Shown: positions 1 through 9,261, numbered from the stretch's first letter. The stretch is 64,000 nucleotides of DNA from Hyphomicrobium sp. (GCA_030148725.1 JASBSU010000008.1:1-64000); one strand, 5' to 3'. Translations and numbers: made by a program. The notes: generated from the letters alone by a model not told the origin.

Positions 1-99
1 AGACTAGCCCGCTTCGGGGGCCTGCGGCAAAGTTTGGTGGTGTTCGTCCCCGGGCCGGGGCTATATCAGTACCAACAAACGAGAACCTGGAAATCGCCT

Positions 100-1116
100 T
101 TGGCCCAGATCATTCCCCTCGACGCCGCCCGGAACGGTCCTTCCGGCCTCACGCCGCTGCTCGATCTCGTGTCGGCAGACATGGAGGCCATCAACCGCAT
201 CATCCTCGACAAGGCTGTGTCGGATGTGGACCTCATTCCGCAGCTGGCCCACCACCTGATCGATTCCGGCGGCAAGCGCCTGCGCCCCATGCTGGCGCTC
301 GCAGCCAGCAAGCTTTGCGACTACCAGGGGCAAGGGCATATTCGCGTGGCGAGCGCCATCGAGTTCATGCACACGGCGACGCTGCTGCACGACGACGTGG
401 TCGATGAAAGCGGCCTCAGGCGCGGAAAGCAGACGGCGCGCATGCTGTGGGGCAATCAGGCGAGCGTGCTGGTCGGCGACTTCCTGCTCGGACAGGCTTT
501 CCGGATGCTGGTGGACGTCGGTTCGCTGCCGGTGCTGAAGATCCTCTCAAACGCCGCCGCGGTGATCGCGGAGGGCGAAGTAATGCAGCTCGCGGCCGCC
601 AACAATACCGCGACGACCGAGGACGAATATCTCGCCATCATCAACGCCAAGACGGCGGCGCTTTTCTCAGCAGCCGCGGAAGTCGGCGCGGCAATCTGCA
701 ACCGGCCGGCGGCCGAGCAGACGGCGCTGAAGGCGTACGGCCGCAACCTCGGCCTCGCCTTCCAGCTGGTCGACGATGCGCTCGACTATTCGGGCGACAG
801 CTCCAACCTCGGCAAGGCCGTGGGCGATGATTTCCGCGAAGGAAAGATCACGCTGCCGATCATCCTGTCGTTCCGGCGCGGCTCGGAGGAGGAGCGCCGG
901 TTCTGGAAGCGCACCATCGCCGAGGGTGACATCCAGGACGGGGACCTCGAGCAGGCTGTGGCGCTGATGAAACAGCACAAGGCCATCGAGGCGACGTTCG
1001 AGCGCGCCCGGTCGTATGGCGCGGTGGCGCGGGATGCCTTGGCCATCTTCCCGGATCGGCCCGAAAAGGCGGCCATGCAGGACGTGATCGGGTTTTGCGT
1101 GCATCGCTCGCATTGA
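100..1116 (+). CDS. ispB: Octaprenyl diphosphate synthase (long-chain trans-polyprenyl synthase)
   Basis: Condenses isopentenyl diphosphate units onto a short allylic diphosphate to make the polyprenyl tail of ubiquinone; cytosolic. The first aspartate-rich motif LLHDDVVDE lies near residue 95 and the second, LVDDALDYSGD, near residue 222; GGKRLRPML near the N-terminus binds substrate. The frame is open from 34, but family members begin close to the segment read here as LAQIIPLDAARN, so the TTG at 100 is preferred, giving about 338 residues, the normal length. It faces the ispE-TPR-ETF-QO block on the other strand. The family is secure; product chain length cannot be read from sequence, so octaprenyl versus decaprenyl is an inference. 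Confidence 0.9.
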   Translation: MAQIIPLDAARNGPSGLTPLLDLVSADMEAINRIILDKAVSDVDLIPQLAHHLIDSGGKRLRPMLALAASKLCDYQGQGHIRVASAIEFMHTATLLHDDVVDESGLRRGKQTARMLWGNQASVLVGDFLLGQAFRMLVDVGSLPVLKILSNAAAVIAEGEVMQLAAANNTATTEDEYLAIINAKTAALFSAAAEVGAAICNRPAAEQTALKAYGRNLGLAFQLVDDALDYSGDSSNLGKAVGDDFREGKITLPIILSFRRGSEEERRFWKRTIAEGDIQDGDLEQAVALMKQHKAIEATFERARSYGAVARDALAIFPDRPEKAAMQDVIGFCVHRSH

Positions 1117-1122
1117 AAATGC

Positions 1123-1151
1123 TGCCGGCAACCTGAGCCATATTGCCGGCA
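1123..1151 (+). terminator. Hairpin after the polyprenyl synthase gene
   Basis: A 9-bp perfect inverted repeat (TGCCGGCAA / TTGCCGGCA) begins just after the stop codon. There is no downstream T run, so it may be an mRNA 3'-end stabiliser rather than an intrinsic terminator. Confidence 0.3.
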
Positions 1152-1201
1152 ATAGTCCGCCATCCTAGGATTCGTCGCTTCGCAGAGATCGGGGAACGCC
1201 G

Positions 1202-1696
1202 GTGCATTCGTTTCAGCAGATGGTCGGACGCAATGCCGGCATAGCCGGCTACGTCATCGCAGCGCTGTGCCTGCTCGCCGGTGCGGGCGCCGCGGCACAA
1301 ACATTCGAGCCGTCGACCAAGCCCGGCATCGTATTGGTGAAGCTAGGCATCAAGGACATGAGCAAGGCCGAGCAGACCAACCTGTGGAAGCTCGTCGACG
1401 AATACGCGACCGTCGATGCGCTGCAGGAGTTCTGCGGCACGAAGCTCAACCTGCAGCGCCGCGCATGGATCGCCGTCAGCGCGTGCGTCGAGCCGGCGTC
1501 GCTGAAGCAGGTGTTCGGAAAGTTCAAGACCAAGAAGGCCGAATACCTCAAGCAGTGGGAGACGCTGCACGGAGAGGCCGAGGCGAAAAAGACGGTCTGC
1601 GAGCGCTTCAAGGGCAAGCTCGGCGAATACTCCAAGATCATGAGCACGCAGATCAATCAGGCCGCCACGGCGTGCAGAAATTGTTTCTTCTGTTAG
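1202..1696 (+). CDS. Secreted cysteine-rich hypothetical protein
   Basis: No family recognised. The product of about 164 residues opens with a signal peptide (hydrophobic core IAALCLLAGAGAAA, cleavage probably after AAA near residue 32). The mature part is Lys/Glu-rich and helical in character and holds six cysteines, three of them crowded in the last nine residues (ACRNCFFC end). An even number of cysteines suits disulfides in the periplasm. The start is a GTG at 1202; an in-frame ATG at 1220 would still leave a full signal peptide. The gene stands alone and is followed by a palindromic repeat region. Function unknown; export is the only supported inference. Confidence 0.6.
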   Translation: MHSFQQMVGRNAGIAGYVIAALCLLAGAGAAAQTFEPSTKPGIVLVKLGIKDMSKAEQTNLWKLVDEYATVDALQEFCGTKLNLQRRAWIAVSACVEPASLKQVFGKFKTKKAEYLKQWETLHGEAEAKKTVCERFKGKLGEYSKIMSTQINQAATACRNCFFC

Positions 1697-1740
1697 TGAC
1701 GCGAGCGGCTTGAAGCGTGATGTGCGGCCAGCATTGCACG

Positions 1741-1932
1741 AACTGATAGCCGGCGCTCGCGCCGGGCGCCCTTGGCGCCTTCCGCCTGCGGCGGCTTCGT
1801 TTTTAACTGACACGCGCTGAGAGAAGCTTGGTATGCGGCGAACGTCGCGCGAGCGGATAGCCGCGCCACTGGACGCTCGGCCCGTTGGGCCGTTGCCGCC
1901 TCCGGCGGCTAGTGCTGGAAGCTTGGTGTGGC
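1741..1932. repeat. GC-rich palindromic intergenic repeat, copy 1
   Basis: Lies between two convergent genes. It holds a string of short perfect palindromes (CGGCGCTCGCGCCG at 1751, GGCGCCCTTGGCGCC, CCGCCTGCGGCGG, CGGCCCGTTGGGCCG, GCCGCCTCCGGCGGC) and a unique module at about 1806-1868 with the core GAAGCTTGGTATGCGGC. That module recurs almost unchanged at 15433-15495, and a short second copy of GAAGCTTGGTGTG sits at 1919. Palindromic modules similar to these return at 40832 and 51621. Confidence 0.7.
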
Positions 1933-1933
1933 G

Positions 1934-2800
1934 TCAGTCGCCGAGGGTTGTGGAGACGATCCACCAATCGGGATGCTGGCGGCGCAAGTGCTCTGCGGCG
2001 GCGTGTGCATGCAGCGCGTCGGCGAAGATACCGAAGGTGGTCGGGCCAGCGCCGGACAAGCTCACGTAGATGCAGTCAGGCGATGCCGCGAGCGCGGTTT
2101 CGGCGAGCGCGCTCGACGGCAGAACCTCGCGTGCCGGCACACTCAGATCGTTTCCGACGCTGCGCATGTAGTCGACGAGGGCGCGCGCATCGACAAACTG
2201 GGGCAGCGCTTGCGGCGCGTGTGAGCCGGACGCAGCGGGCGCTGCGAGTTGGCGGAACACCGAGCGCGTCTTTTCCAACGGCGCTGCGGCGAGCGGGCAT
2301 ACGAGCACCGCATCGAGCCGCGGCAGGCCAGTCGCGGGTTCGATGTGTTCACCGACACCCCAGACGAAGGACGTGCGGTCAGCGAGGCAGACGGGTACAT
2401 CGGCGCCCAGGGATGCCGCGATGGCGCGCCAGTCGATATGACTTTCAGGGTTGAGACGACGAACCGCGCGCAGCACCGCCGCGGCATCGGCCGAGCCGCC
2501 ACCAATGCCGGCCGCGATGGGCAGTGACTTTGCCACCTCTACCGAACCGAGACGCAGCGTCGGGTCGGTTGTGGCCAGCCTCTCCAGCGTCGTGTCAATG
2601 AGGTTGGGACCGGTGAGGGCGCCGACGTAGGGACCAGACATGCTGACAGAGGCAGGCTCGCCCGGCAGGAAGGTGACGTCGTCGCCGACGTCGGCGAAAG
2701 CGATGAGGCTTTCGAGCAAGTGATAGCCGTCGGGCCGGCGGCCGAGTACACGGAGCGTAAGATTGATCTTGGCGCGCGCCCGCTCGACGATGGGCTGCAT
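1934..2800 (-). CDS. ispE: 4-diphosphocytidyl-2-C-methyl-D-erythritol kinase
   Basis: Phosphorylates the 2-hydroxyl of CDP-methylerythritol with ATP, the fourth step of the MEP isoprenoid pathway; cytosolic. The GHMP-kinase glycine loop PIAAGIGGGSADAA is near residue 95, the N-terminal ARAKINLTLRVLGRR segment carries the catalytic lysine region, and a C-terminal GHMP motif LSGAGPTTFG is present. Length is about 288 residues, normal for the family. The frame extends to a GTG at 2815, but the ATG at 2800 places the start next to the conserved N-terminus. It is the last gene of a leftward series with the TPR protein and a small secreted protein. Confidence 0.93.
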   Translation of the reverse strand: MQPIVERARAKINLTLRVLGRRPDGYHLLESLIAFADVGDDVTFLPGEPASVSMSGPYVGALTGPNLIDTTLERLATTDPTLRLGSVEVAKSLPIAAGIGGGSADAAAVLRAVRRLNPESHIDWRAIAASLGADVPVCLADRTSFVWGVGEHIEPATGLPRLDAVLVCPLAAAPLEKTRSVFRQLAAPAASGSHAPQALPQFVDARALVDYMRSVGNDLSVPAREVLPSSALAETALAASPDCIYVSLSGAGPTTFGIFADALHAHAAAEHLRRQHPDWWIVSTTLGD

Positions 2801-2836
2801 CAGATCAACCGGCACGACCGCACGCGCTGCAGCGCG

Positions 2837-3145
2837 TCAGTTTCCGCCCAGAGTGCGTATTTCGCGGGAGTGGGTGAAGGCGGCAGGATTGACGGTGCCG
2901 ACATAGATGCCCGGCGCCGCGTAATAGCCGAAGCCATCGCGTCCGCTGTCGGCCTCTGCTGCCTCGATGTAGGGCGTGCAAAGCAGATGCCCTTCCATCC
3001 AATAGCAGCGGCGCAAGTCGACCCGCTCGACAAAGGCATCGGCTTCTTCCTGCGAGGCGATCGGCAATGGCTTGGCGGTCGCAAGGTCGGCTGCTCCGCA
3101 AAATGCCAGAGCCACGACCAGGATAACGGGCTTTACTTGGAACAT
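2837..3145 (-). CDS. Small secreted hypothetical protein
   Basis: A 102-residue protein with a clear signal peptide (FQVKPVILVVALAFCGAA, cleavage likely after ATA near residue 24). The mature part is about 78 residues with two cysteines (RRCYW and LLCTP), enough for one disulfide. A GGAG ribosome site precedes the ATG. No domain is recognised. It sits between the TPR gene and ispE, all on the same strand, and its stop is about 35 bases from the ispE start, so it may share their transcript. Function unknown. Confidence 0.6.
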   Translation of the reverse strand: MFQVKPVILVVALAFCGAADLATAKPLPIASQEEADAFVERVDLRRCYWMEGHLLCTPYIEAAEADSGRDGFGYYAAPGIYVGTVNPAAFTHSREIRTLGGN

Positions 3146-3252
3146 TGTGAACTCCGCAAATCAGCCCGCACAGGCGGGCTGACAAGCGAAATTCGCGAAA
3201 CGCGGTTGTTGTTCCCGAAATCAGCTCCGGGGACGTGCCAATCCTGCGCGCC

Positions 3253-5046
3253 TTACTCGACGAGCGCGGGGTTCAACTTCGTTTCCTTGCGGCGCTTCAT
3301 CTGCACCTTGCGCATGGTCTCGCGCACGCCGGCACGGGCGTTGGCGCTCGGCGGCAGGCCTTCGACCAGCTTCTTCTTGATCTTGTCGAGCTCTTCCGGC
3401 TCGGGATCGAGCGTGAGCGCCTGATCCCACTGGAACTTGGCCTCACGCTCGCGTCCGACGCGCCAGAGCGCATCTCCCAGGTGGTCGTTGAGAACCGGAT
3501 CCTGCGGCTTCAGCTCCACCGCGCGTTCCAGGAAGCGGACCGCCTCGGCATAGTTGCCGATCTTGAAGTGCGCCCAGCCGAGGCTGTCGACGATGTAACC
3601 GTCGTCCGGCTTCAGAGCGACGGCCTTCTCGATCAGGCTCATGCCTTCCTTGAGGTTGATGTTCTGATCGATCCAGCTGTAGCCGAGATAGTTCAGAGCG
3701 AGAGGCTGATCCGGATAGAGCTCCAGGGCCTTCTTGAGATCGGCCTCGGCCGCCGGCCAGTTCTTCAGGCGCTCGTAGCATGTGCCGCGGGAGTAATAGA
3801 CGCTCCAGTGGCGCTTGTCGGGGCTCGGGATCAGCTTGATCGCCTGCGTGTAGATTTCCGCGGCCTCGCCGTAGCGCTTGCGCGCGCGCAGGATGTTACC
3901 CAGCGCATCGAGCGGCTTGAGGTCGGTCGGGTTCTCCTTGATGAGCTTCTCAAGCAGAGCCTTCGACTCGTCCACCTTGTCGAGCGAGTTGAGGTCGAAC
4001 GCCTTGCGGATGTCGATTGCCGACTGCAGCGCGCTGCCGGGCGGGATGCGATCGTAGGCGGCGATGGCGTCCTTGTAGCGCTGACCCGTCTCGTAGCCGC
4101 TGGCCAGAGCTGCGAGCGCGAACGCATGATGGGGCTCTGCGTAGAGGGCGAACTGCAGATAAAGGATGCCCATGCTGAGGCCGCCCTCGCTCGTCAGGGC
4201 TTCACCGAGGCCATAGAACACCTCGGCCATGCCCTGCGCCGGCGTCGTGACGAGCAGTGCCGTCTTCTTGCCCGGACCGATCTCCTCGCGAAGCTCCTTC
4301 ACCAGAACGTGCGGCTCTGACTGATTGCGGTCGCTCTGCTGGTCGAGGATCTGATTGGCGAGCGTCAGGTTGCCCTCGCGCGCGGCATGGCGCGCATAGG
4401 CAAGCGCGATGCGCAGCGTCGTCGCGTCCTGGCGCATCGAATGCTGGTAGGCCGCTTCGGCCTCCTGCGTGCGACCCATGACGTCGGCAATCAGAGCCTT
4501 GTGGTAATTCAGATAGAACTGCGCCCACTCGGCCTGTTTGGGCATGTCGAGCAGCTTCATGGCGCGCGCCGCGTTGCCTTCAGCGGCGGCGGCCCAGGCG
4601 CGTGCGAGCGCGCTCGTCAGCTCGCCGATCGGGCCGTCGCTCGCCTTGCGGAACTCGTCGTCGGCTTTCTTGTAGTCGCGCGACTTGAAGGCTTCGAGGC
4701 CGAGCAGAAGGTGCGCCATGCGGTTGTTGGCGTCCTTGGCGACGAGCTGGCGCGCGAGAGGAACGGCGCGATCCCAGTGGCCCTCGGTGGCCTCGGTCTG
4801 GAAGGCCTGCTCGATCAGCACAGGGTTGGCGGGATCGAGGCCCAGCGCGCTGCGATAGAACGAGGCAGCGCTGTCGCTGTCGTTGACGCTCTTGGCCACG
4901 TTGGCGGCGAGGTAGCTACCGAGAAGCGAATGGGAGTCCGTCTCGACGGAGAAATCGTTGGCTGCTTGCGCGGCGCCAAAACCGAAGGTGAGAAGAGCGA
5001 TGGCGGTTGCCGATGTGTGCAACACCTTCCGAAGGCTGGCCCGCAT
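3253..5046 (-). CDS. TPR-repeat secreted/periplasmic protein
   Basis: A 597-residue protein with an N-terminal signal peptide (about residues 1-28, ending AAQAAN) followed by tetratricopeptide repeats over almost the whole length. Clear repeats include the ones around SAASFYRSALGLDPAN, YGEAAEIYTQAIKLIPSP, AEADLKKALELYPDQP, LIEKAVALKPDD, AVRFLERAVELKPQD and REAKFQWDQALTLDPE. Such proteins act as scaffolds; no catalytic motif is visible. The C-terminus is rich in lysine and arginine. The gene lies between ETF-QO and ispE, an arrangement common in related bacteria. Probable role in envelope protein interactions; the specific partner is unknown. Confidence 0.8.
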   Translation of the reverse strand: MRASLRKVLHTSATAIALLTFGFGAAQAANDFSVETDSHSLLGSYLAANVAKSVNDSDSAASFYRSALGLDPANPVLIEQAFQTEATEGHWDRAVPLARQLVAKDANNRMAHLLLGLEAFKSRDYKKADDEFRKASDGPIGELTSALARAWAAAAEGNAARAMKLLDMPKQAEWAQFYLNYHKALIADVMGRTQEAEAAYQHSMRQDATTLRIALAYARHAAREGNLTLANQILDQQSDRNQSEPHVLVKELREEIGPGKKTALLVTTPAQGMAEVFYGLGEALTSEGGLSMGILYLQFALYAEPHHAFALAALASGYETGQRYKDAIAAYDRIPPGSALQSAIDIRKAFDLNSLDKVDESKALLEKLIKENPTDLKPLDALGNILRARKRYGEAAEIYTQAIKLIPSPDKRHWSVYYSRGTCYERLKNWPAAEADLKKALELYPDQPLALNYLGYSWIDQNINLKEGMSLIEKAVALKPDDGYIVDSLGWAHFKIGNYAEAVRFLERAVELKPQDPVLNDHLGDALWRVGREREAKFQWDQALTLDPEPEELDKIKKKLVEGLPPSANARAGVRETMRKVQMKRRKETKLNPALVE

Positions 5047-5200
5047 TCACAATGATCCTTCTAGGAGACCGGGGGCTGATTCCCGCAGCAGCCCAACCTA
5101 GCAAATATCGCGGCGATTTGGCGACATCTGCTCGGTGGGTAACGTTGAATCTGCTTATTCCGGCGCGCTCATATTTCGCCCGCTGGTGACGTCCGGCCGT

Positions 5201-6883
5201 TCACATGCCGGCGTAGTTCGGCCCGCCACCACCTTCCGGGCATACCCAGTTGATGTTCTGGCTCGGATCCTTGATATCGCAGGTCTTACAGTGCACGCAG
5301 TTCTGCGCGTTGATCTGGAATCGCGGGTCTCCACCTGGCTCTGCCACGACCTCGTAGACGGCAGCCGGACAGTAGCGCTGAGCAGGCTCGGCAAATTCGG
5401 GCAAGTTGATGGCAATGGGCACGCGGGGGTCGGTCAGCTTAAGGTGAACAGGCTGATTTTCCTCGTGGTTCGTTCCAGAGAAAGACACGCTGGTGAGGCG
5501 GTCGAAGGTCAGAACGCCATCGGGCTTGGGGTAGTCGATCGGCTGGGCATTGGCGGCCGTTTTCAGGGTGGCGTAGTCCGGCTTGCCGTGACGCAGCGTG
5601 AACAGGCCGCCCGGAATGAGCGTGTTGATCCACATGTCGACGCCGCCCAGCGCGATGCCGAGGAACGTGCCAAAGCGCGACCATAGCGGCTTGGCATTGC
5701 GCACCGGCTTCAGGTCGCGGGCAATGTCGCCTTCAAGCACGGCCGTTTCGTAGGCGGTGAGTTCGTCCTGTGCGCGTCCCTCAGCGAGAGCCGGGAATGC
5801 CGCCTCGGCGGCGGCGATGCCGGACAGGATGGCGTTATGGCTGCCCGTGATGCGTGGCACGTTGACGAAGCCCGCTGCGCATCCCAGGAGAACGCCGCCG
5901 GGGAACGTCAGCTTGGGGATCGACTGCCAGCCGCCCTCGGTGATGGCGCGCGCGCCATAGCCGATGCGCTTGCCGCCCTCGAAGGTGCCGCGGATCGCCG
6001 GATGCGTCTTGAAGCGCTGAAACTCATCGTAAGGCGACAGATACGGGTTCTGGTAGTTGAGGTGCAGCACGAAGCCGACGGCGACAAGGTTTTCGCCGTA
6101 GTGATAAAGGAAGGAGCCGCCGCCGGTGCTGTTGTCGAGCGGCCAGCCGAAGGAGTGCTGGACGAGACCCGGCTGATGCTTCTCGGGCGCGATGCGCCAC
6201 AGCTCTTTCAGTCCGATGCCAAACTTCTGGGGATCGCGATCATCCGAGAGACGGAACTGTTCGATGAGGCCCTTGGTCAGCGAGCCGCGCGCGCCCTCCG
6301 CAAAGAACGTGTACTTGCCGCGCAACTCCATGCCGCGCACGAAGCTGTCGGTCGGCTGGCCTTCGCGGCTGACGCCCATGTCGCCCGTCGCAATGCCGAC
6401 GACGGCACCGTTCTCGTCGTAAAGCACCTCGCTCGCAGCAAACCCCGGATAGACCTCAACGCCCAGCTCCGCCGCCTGCTCGCCGAGCCACGTGACGAGG
6501 GCGCCAAGGCTGACGATGTAGTTGCCGTGGTTGCCCATCAACGGCGGCATGAACATGTTGGGGAGCCGCAGCGCCTTGGTTTTCGTGAGGAAATAGAATC
6601 GGTCGTCTTTGACGGCCGTCTCGACGGGGGCGCCCTTCTCCTTCCAATCCGGAATGAGGCGATTGAGGCCGCTCGGGTCGATAACGGCGCCCGACAGGAT
6701 GTGTGCGCCGACGGCTGAGCCCTTCTCGACAACGACGACCGAGATCTCGCTGCCGGCCTCGGCGGCGAGTTGCTTCAGCCGGATTGCCGCGGCAAGACCT
6801 GCGGGCCCAGCGCCGACGATAACGACGTCGAACTCCATCGCCTCTCGGGGCGGCAGCTCGGCTGCAATTTCGGCCTCGGCCAT
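5201..6883 (-). CDS. etfD: Electron transfer flavoprotein-ubiquinone oxidoreductase
   Basis: Takes electrons from reduced ETF and passes them to ubiquinone at the membrane, coupling acyl-CoA and N-methyl-amine dehydrogenases to respiration. The FAD-binding motif VIVGAGPAGLAAAIRL starts near residue 20. The C-terminal ferredoxin-like cluster has CPAAVYE, then CVHCKTCDIKD and CPEGG, matching the [4Fe-4S] ligands of the family. Length is about 560 residues, as expected. The ATG at 6883 is preferred to the upstream GTG at 6895 because an AGGTGA ribosome site lies 8 bases before it. It is a plausible electron outlet for the dimethylglycine-dehydrogenase-like enzyme at 52.7-55.1 kb. Confidence 0.96.
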   Translation of the reverse strand: MAEAEIAAELPPREAMEFDVVIVGAGPAGLAAAIRLKQLAAEAGSEISVVVVEKGSAVGAHILSGAVIDPSGLNRLIPDWKEKGAPVETAVKDDRFYFLTKTKALRLPNMFMPPLMGNHGNYIVSLGALVTWLGEQAAELGVEVYPGFAASEVLYDENGAVVGIATGDMGVSREGQPTDSFVRGMELRGKYTFFAEGARGSLTKGLIEQFRLSDDRDPQKFGIGLKELWRIAPEKHQPGLVQHSFGWPLDNSTGGGSFLYHYGENLVAVGFVLHLNYQNPYLSPYDEFQRFKTHPAIRGTFEGGKRIGYGARAITEGGWQSIPKLTFPGGVLLGCAAGFVNVPRITGSHNAILSGIAAAEAAFPALAEGRAQDELTAYETAVLEGDIARDLKPVRNAKPLWSRFGTFLGIALGGVDMWINTLIPGGLFTLRHGKPDYATLKTAANAQPIDYPKPDGVLTFDRLTSVSFSGTNHEENQPVHLKLTDPRVPIAINLPEFAEPAQRYCPAAVYEVVAEPGGDPRFQINAQNCVHCKTCDIKDPSQNINWVCPEGGGGPNYAGM

Positions 6884-7051
6884 GTGGGGGATCACCTCGT
6901 TGTCGGGGGATTTTCAAATTTCTCTAAAGTGGTCGTAGGTCTCAAGAGGCAGCAGCGTCAAGCGCCCCGGGGCCGCGAAATTGCCGCTACTAACCTCGAA
7001 GCGTCTGCCAGGCCGCTGTCGGGGAAATGCGTCGTGCTGTAGGGTGCGCCC

Positions 7052-7957
7052 ATGATCGAGGACGAGACAGCACGCAAGACCGTGGGACGCATCCTAGCCT
7101 GGTATGGGGCTATGGGTGCCGATGCAGCGCTGGCCGACCAACCGATCGACTGGATGGCACGCGGCGACGTCCCGCCCGGCGCGGGGTTTTCGGTTCCCGG
7201 TGCAGAGCCGGCTCTCGCATCCTCTCCCGCTTCCGCTCCCATTCCGGCATCCGGGTCGGCGCCACCGAAGCGCGCGCCGCTTGCGCCAACGGGTGTGCAG
7301 CAGCGCGCGCCTTCGCCGCCAGCAACGGCGCGGCCGGCGAGACAGTTCCCGCCGCGGGCTCCTGGCGCCGCCGAACCGATGGGCGATCTCGCCAGTGTGC
7401 GCAGCCTTGCCGAGCTGCGCGCGCGCATCGAAGCTTTCGACGGCTGCGGCCTCAAGGCGACTGCCAAGAACCTGTGCATGTTCCGCGGCGCCGAGCAGGC
7501 CGATCTGATGATCGTCGGCGAGGCGCCGGGCCGGGAAGAGGACCTCGAAGGAAAACCCTTCGTCGGGCGCGCGGGACAGCTACTCGACAAGATGCTCGCC
7601 GCCATTGGAATGGGCGAAGCCAACGTCCACATCACCAACATCGTTTACTGGCGGCCGCCGGGAAATCGCACGCCGACGCCGCAGGAAGCGCTGGCGTGCC
7701 GGCCATTCCTCGAGCGCCAGGTGGCGCTCGTACGGCCGAAGGTGGTGCTGGCGCTCGGTGGGGCGGCGGCAAAAGGACTGTTCGACCTCGCGGACGGCAT
7801 CATGCGGGTGCGGGGCAAATGGCGCGACATCGAAATGGGCGGGCACAGAGCGAAGGCGATGGCGACGCTGCATCCCGCTTACCTGCTGCGCACGCCGGCT
7901 GCCAAAGGCATGGCGTGGCGCGACCTGCTCGCTGTCAAAGCGGCGCTGAAAGACTGA
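7052..7957 (+). CDS. Uracil-DNA glycosylase, family 4/5 (iron-sulfur type)
   Basis: Removes uracil from DNA to begin base excision repair. The catalytic core starts near residue 110. GEAPGREEDLEGKPFVGRAG (about residue 155) is the family 4 active-site loop, and TLHPAYLLR near residue 268 is the second uracil-binding motif. Cluster cysteines include those of CGLKATAKNLCMF and the one in ALACRPF. The first 110 residues are a poorly conserved head plus a Pro/Ala-rich linker (about 35-100), giving 301 residues, longer than the roughly 200-residue compact enzymes. It starts with ATG at 7052 and lies divergent from ETF-QO. Confidence 0.92.
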   Translation: MIEDETARKTVGRILAWYGAMGADAALADQPIDWMARGDVPPGAGFSVPGAEPALASSPASAPIPASGSAPPKRAPLAPTGVQQRAPSPPATARPARQFPPRAPGAAEPMGDLASVRSLAELRARIEAFDGCGLKATAKNLCMFRGAEQADLMIVGEAPGREEDLEGKPFVGRAGQLLDKMLAAIGMGEANVHITNIVYWRPPGNRTPTPQEALACRPFLERQVALVRPKVVLALGGAAAKGLFDLADGIMRVRGKWRDIEMGGHRAKAMATLHPAYLLRTPAAKGMAWRDLLAVKAALKD

Positions 7958-7985
7958 ACCAGCAAGGAATCTGGCGAACACCCAC

Positions 7986-8522
7986 ATGGCAAGGATCGAC
8001 GAGACCATTGCGTTCAAACCACTGCGCATCGCGACGCTGACCGTTTCCGACACGCGCGACAAGGCGACGGACAAATCCGGCGACGTGCTGGAAGAGATGA
8101 TCCGCGAGGCGGGGCACGCGCTCATCAAGCGGGAGATCGTAACCGACGACATCACGCAGATCCGTGCCAAGGTCGAAAGCTGGATCGCGGATGCCGGCAT
8201 AGAGGCGATCATCACCACGGGCGGCACTGGCTTCACCGGCCGCGACGTGACGCCGGAAGCAGTGAAGCCGCTGTTCGAGAAAGAGATCGAGGGTTTCTCG
8301 GTGATCTTCCACATGCTCTCGTTCAAGAGCGTGGAGACGTCGACCATCCAATCGCGCGCGTGCGGCGGCACGGCCAACGGCACGTATATTTTCTGTCTGC
8401 CGGGATCGCCGGGTGCCTGCAAGGATGCCTGGAACGGCATCCTCAAGTGGCAGTTCGACAGCCGCCACAAGCCGTGCAACCTCGTCGACATCCTGCCGCG
8501 CCTCAAGGAAGGGCGCAGCTAA
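7986..8522 (+). CDS. moaB: Molybdenum cofactor biosynthesis protein B
   Basis: A molybdopterin-adenylyltransferase-type (MoaB/Mog) protein of the MoCF-binding fold; it acts late in molybdenum cofactor assembly or binds its precursor. The signature TTGGTGFTGRDVTPEA is near residue 78, and the opening ATLTVSDTRD is typical. A C-terminal segment, LPGSPGACKDAW, matches the second conserved block. Length is 178 residues, normal. It begins 28 bases after the uracil-DNA glycosylase and is probably co-transcribed with it. It ends 10 bases from the convergent gene at 8533. Confidence 0.93.
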   Translation: MARIDETIAFKPLRIATLTVSDTRDKATDKSGDVLEEMIREAGHALIKREIVTDDITQIRAKVESWIADAGIEAIITTGGTGFTGRDVTPEAVKPLFEKEIEGFSVIFHMLSFKSVETSTIQSRACGGTANGTYIFCLPGSPGACKDAWNGILKWQFDSRHKPCNLVDILPRLKEGRS

Positions 8523-8532
8523 AAGGGCGTGT

Positions 8533-9261
8533 CTAGGCGGCGCGACCGCGGTCTATAGCTGCCATTTCGAGCGTCGCGTTGGCGCTGTCGAACAGCGCGG
8601 CTGCAAGCTGCCCGCTGACCACGAGAATGAGGCCGAGCAGCACCGCCGGCACGCCGAGCATGACGCCGAACGGCGCTCCGAGCAGGGCGATGGCGGAAAG
8701 CTCGGCTGCCATGCCGGCCAAACCAGCCACGGCGGCGAACAGGCCCGAGAGCAGCGTCAGCCAGCCGATGGCGCTCAACGCGTGGGCTGCGAATTTGCTG
8801 AGGCGGAAGCGGGCCTGAAACGCCGGATACGTCTCAGCCGGCGCATGCTGGCGCGAAATGATCTGCGGCAATCCCACGGGCCCGGGAGCTGCCGGCTGTT
8901 CATCGGCGGCATAGGGGCTGCCTTGCGCGTTCGCCTGCGGCTGCTGTCCCCCGCCAACGTTGTAAACGCGCTGGCCGGACGGGGGAGCGGGCGGCGTCTG
9001 GGACTGCGGAGGCTGCTGTGGCTGCTGAGCGGAGCCGCCGTTGGCAACTTCGCGGTTGCGCGCGACGCGCGCCTCACCCCAACGCCATTCAGCGATGCGG
9101 AACAGTCCCTCGCGCGCTTCCTGCGCCTCGGGCGCGCCGCCATGCTGCTCGACGAGATGGCGATAGAATTGGAGGGCGTAGTCCATCTTGCCCTCGGCTT
9201 CGGCGCGGCGTGCGGCCTGAAGCACTTGGACGGGTGTGAACTGCACAGATGTCTGCACCAT
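8533..9261 (-). CDS. Hypothetical membrane protein with N-terminal helical repeat
   Basis: The 242-residue product has three visible parts. Residues 1-65 resemble a TPR-like helical pair (VLQAARRAEAEGKMDYALQF). Residues 70-140 are a Pro/Gln-rich linker. The C-terminal 80 residues hold two hydrophobic segments (IGWLTLLSGLFAAVAGLAGM and PFGVMLGVPAVLLGLILVV). A GGGGGTTG-type ribosome site precedes the ATG. No named family is recognised. The topology suggests a cytoplasmic helical domain tethered to the inner membrane. It converges on moaB with a 10-base gap. Confidence 0.65.
   Translation of the reverse strand: MVQTSVQFTPVQVLQAARRAEAEGKMDYALQFYRHLVEQHGGAPEAQEAREGLFRIAEWRWGEARVARNREVANGGSAQQPQQPPQSQTPPAPPSGQRVYNVGGGQQPQANAQGSPYAADEQPAAPGPVGLPQIISRQHAPAETYPAFQARFRLSKFAAHALSAIGWLTLLSGLFAAVAGLAGMAAELSAIALLGAPFGVMLGVPAVLLGLILVVSGQLAAALFDSANATLEMAAIDRGRAA

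Noticed and set aside
3235-4320. Long rightward frame (about 361 codons) across the TPR gene
   Set aside because: It is the antisense shadow of TPR repeats; composition is Leu/Arg/Val-rich without a fold and there is no ribosome site.
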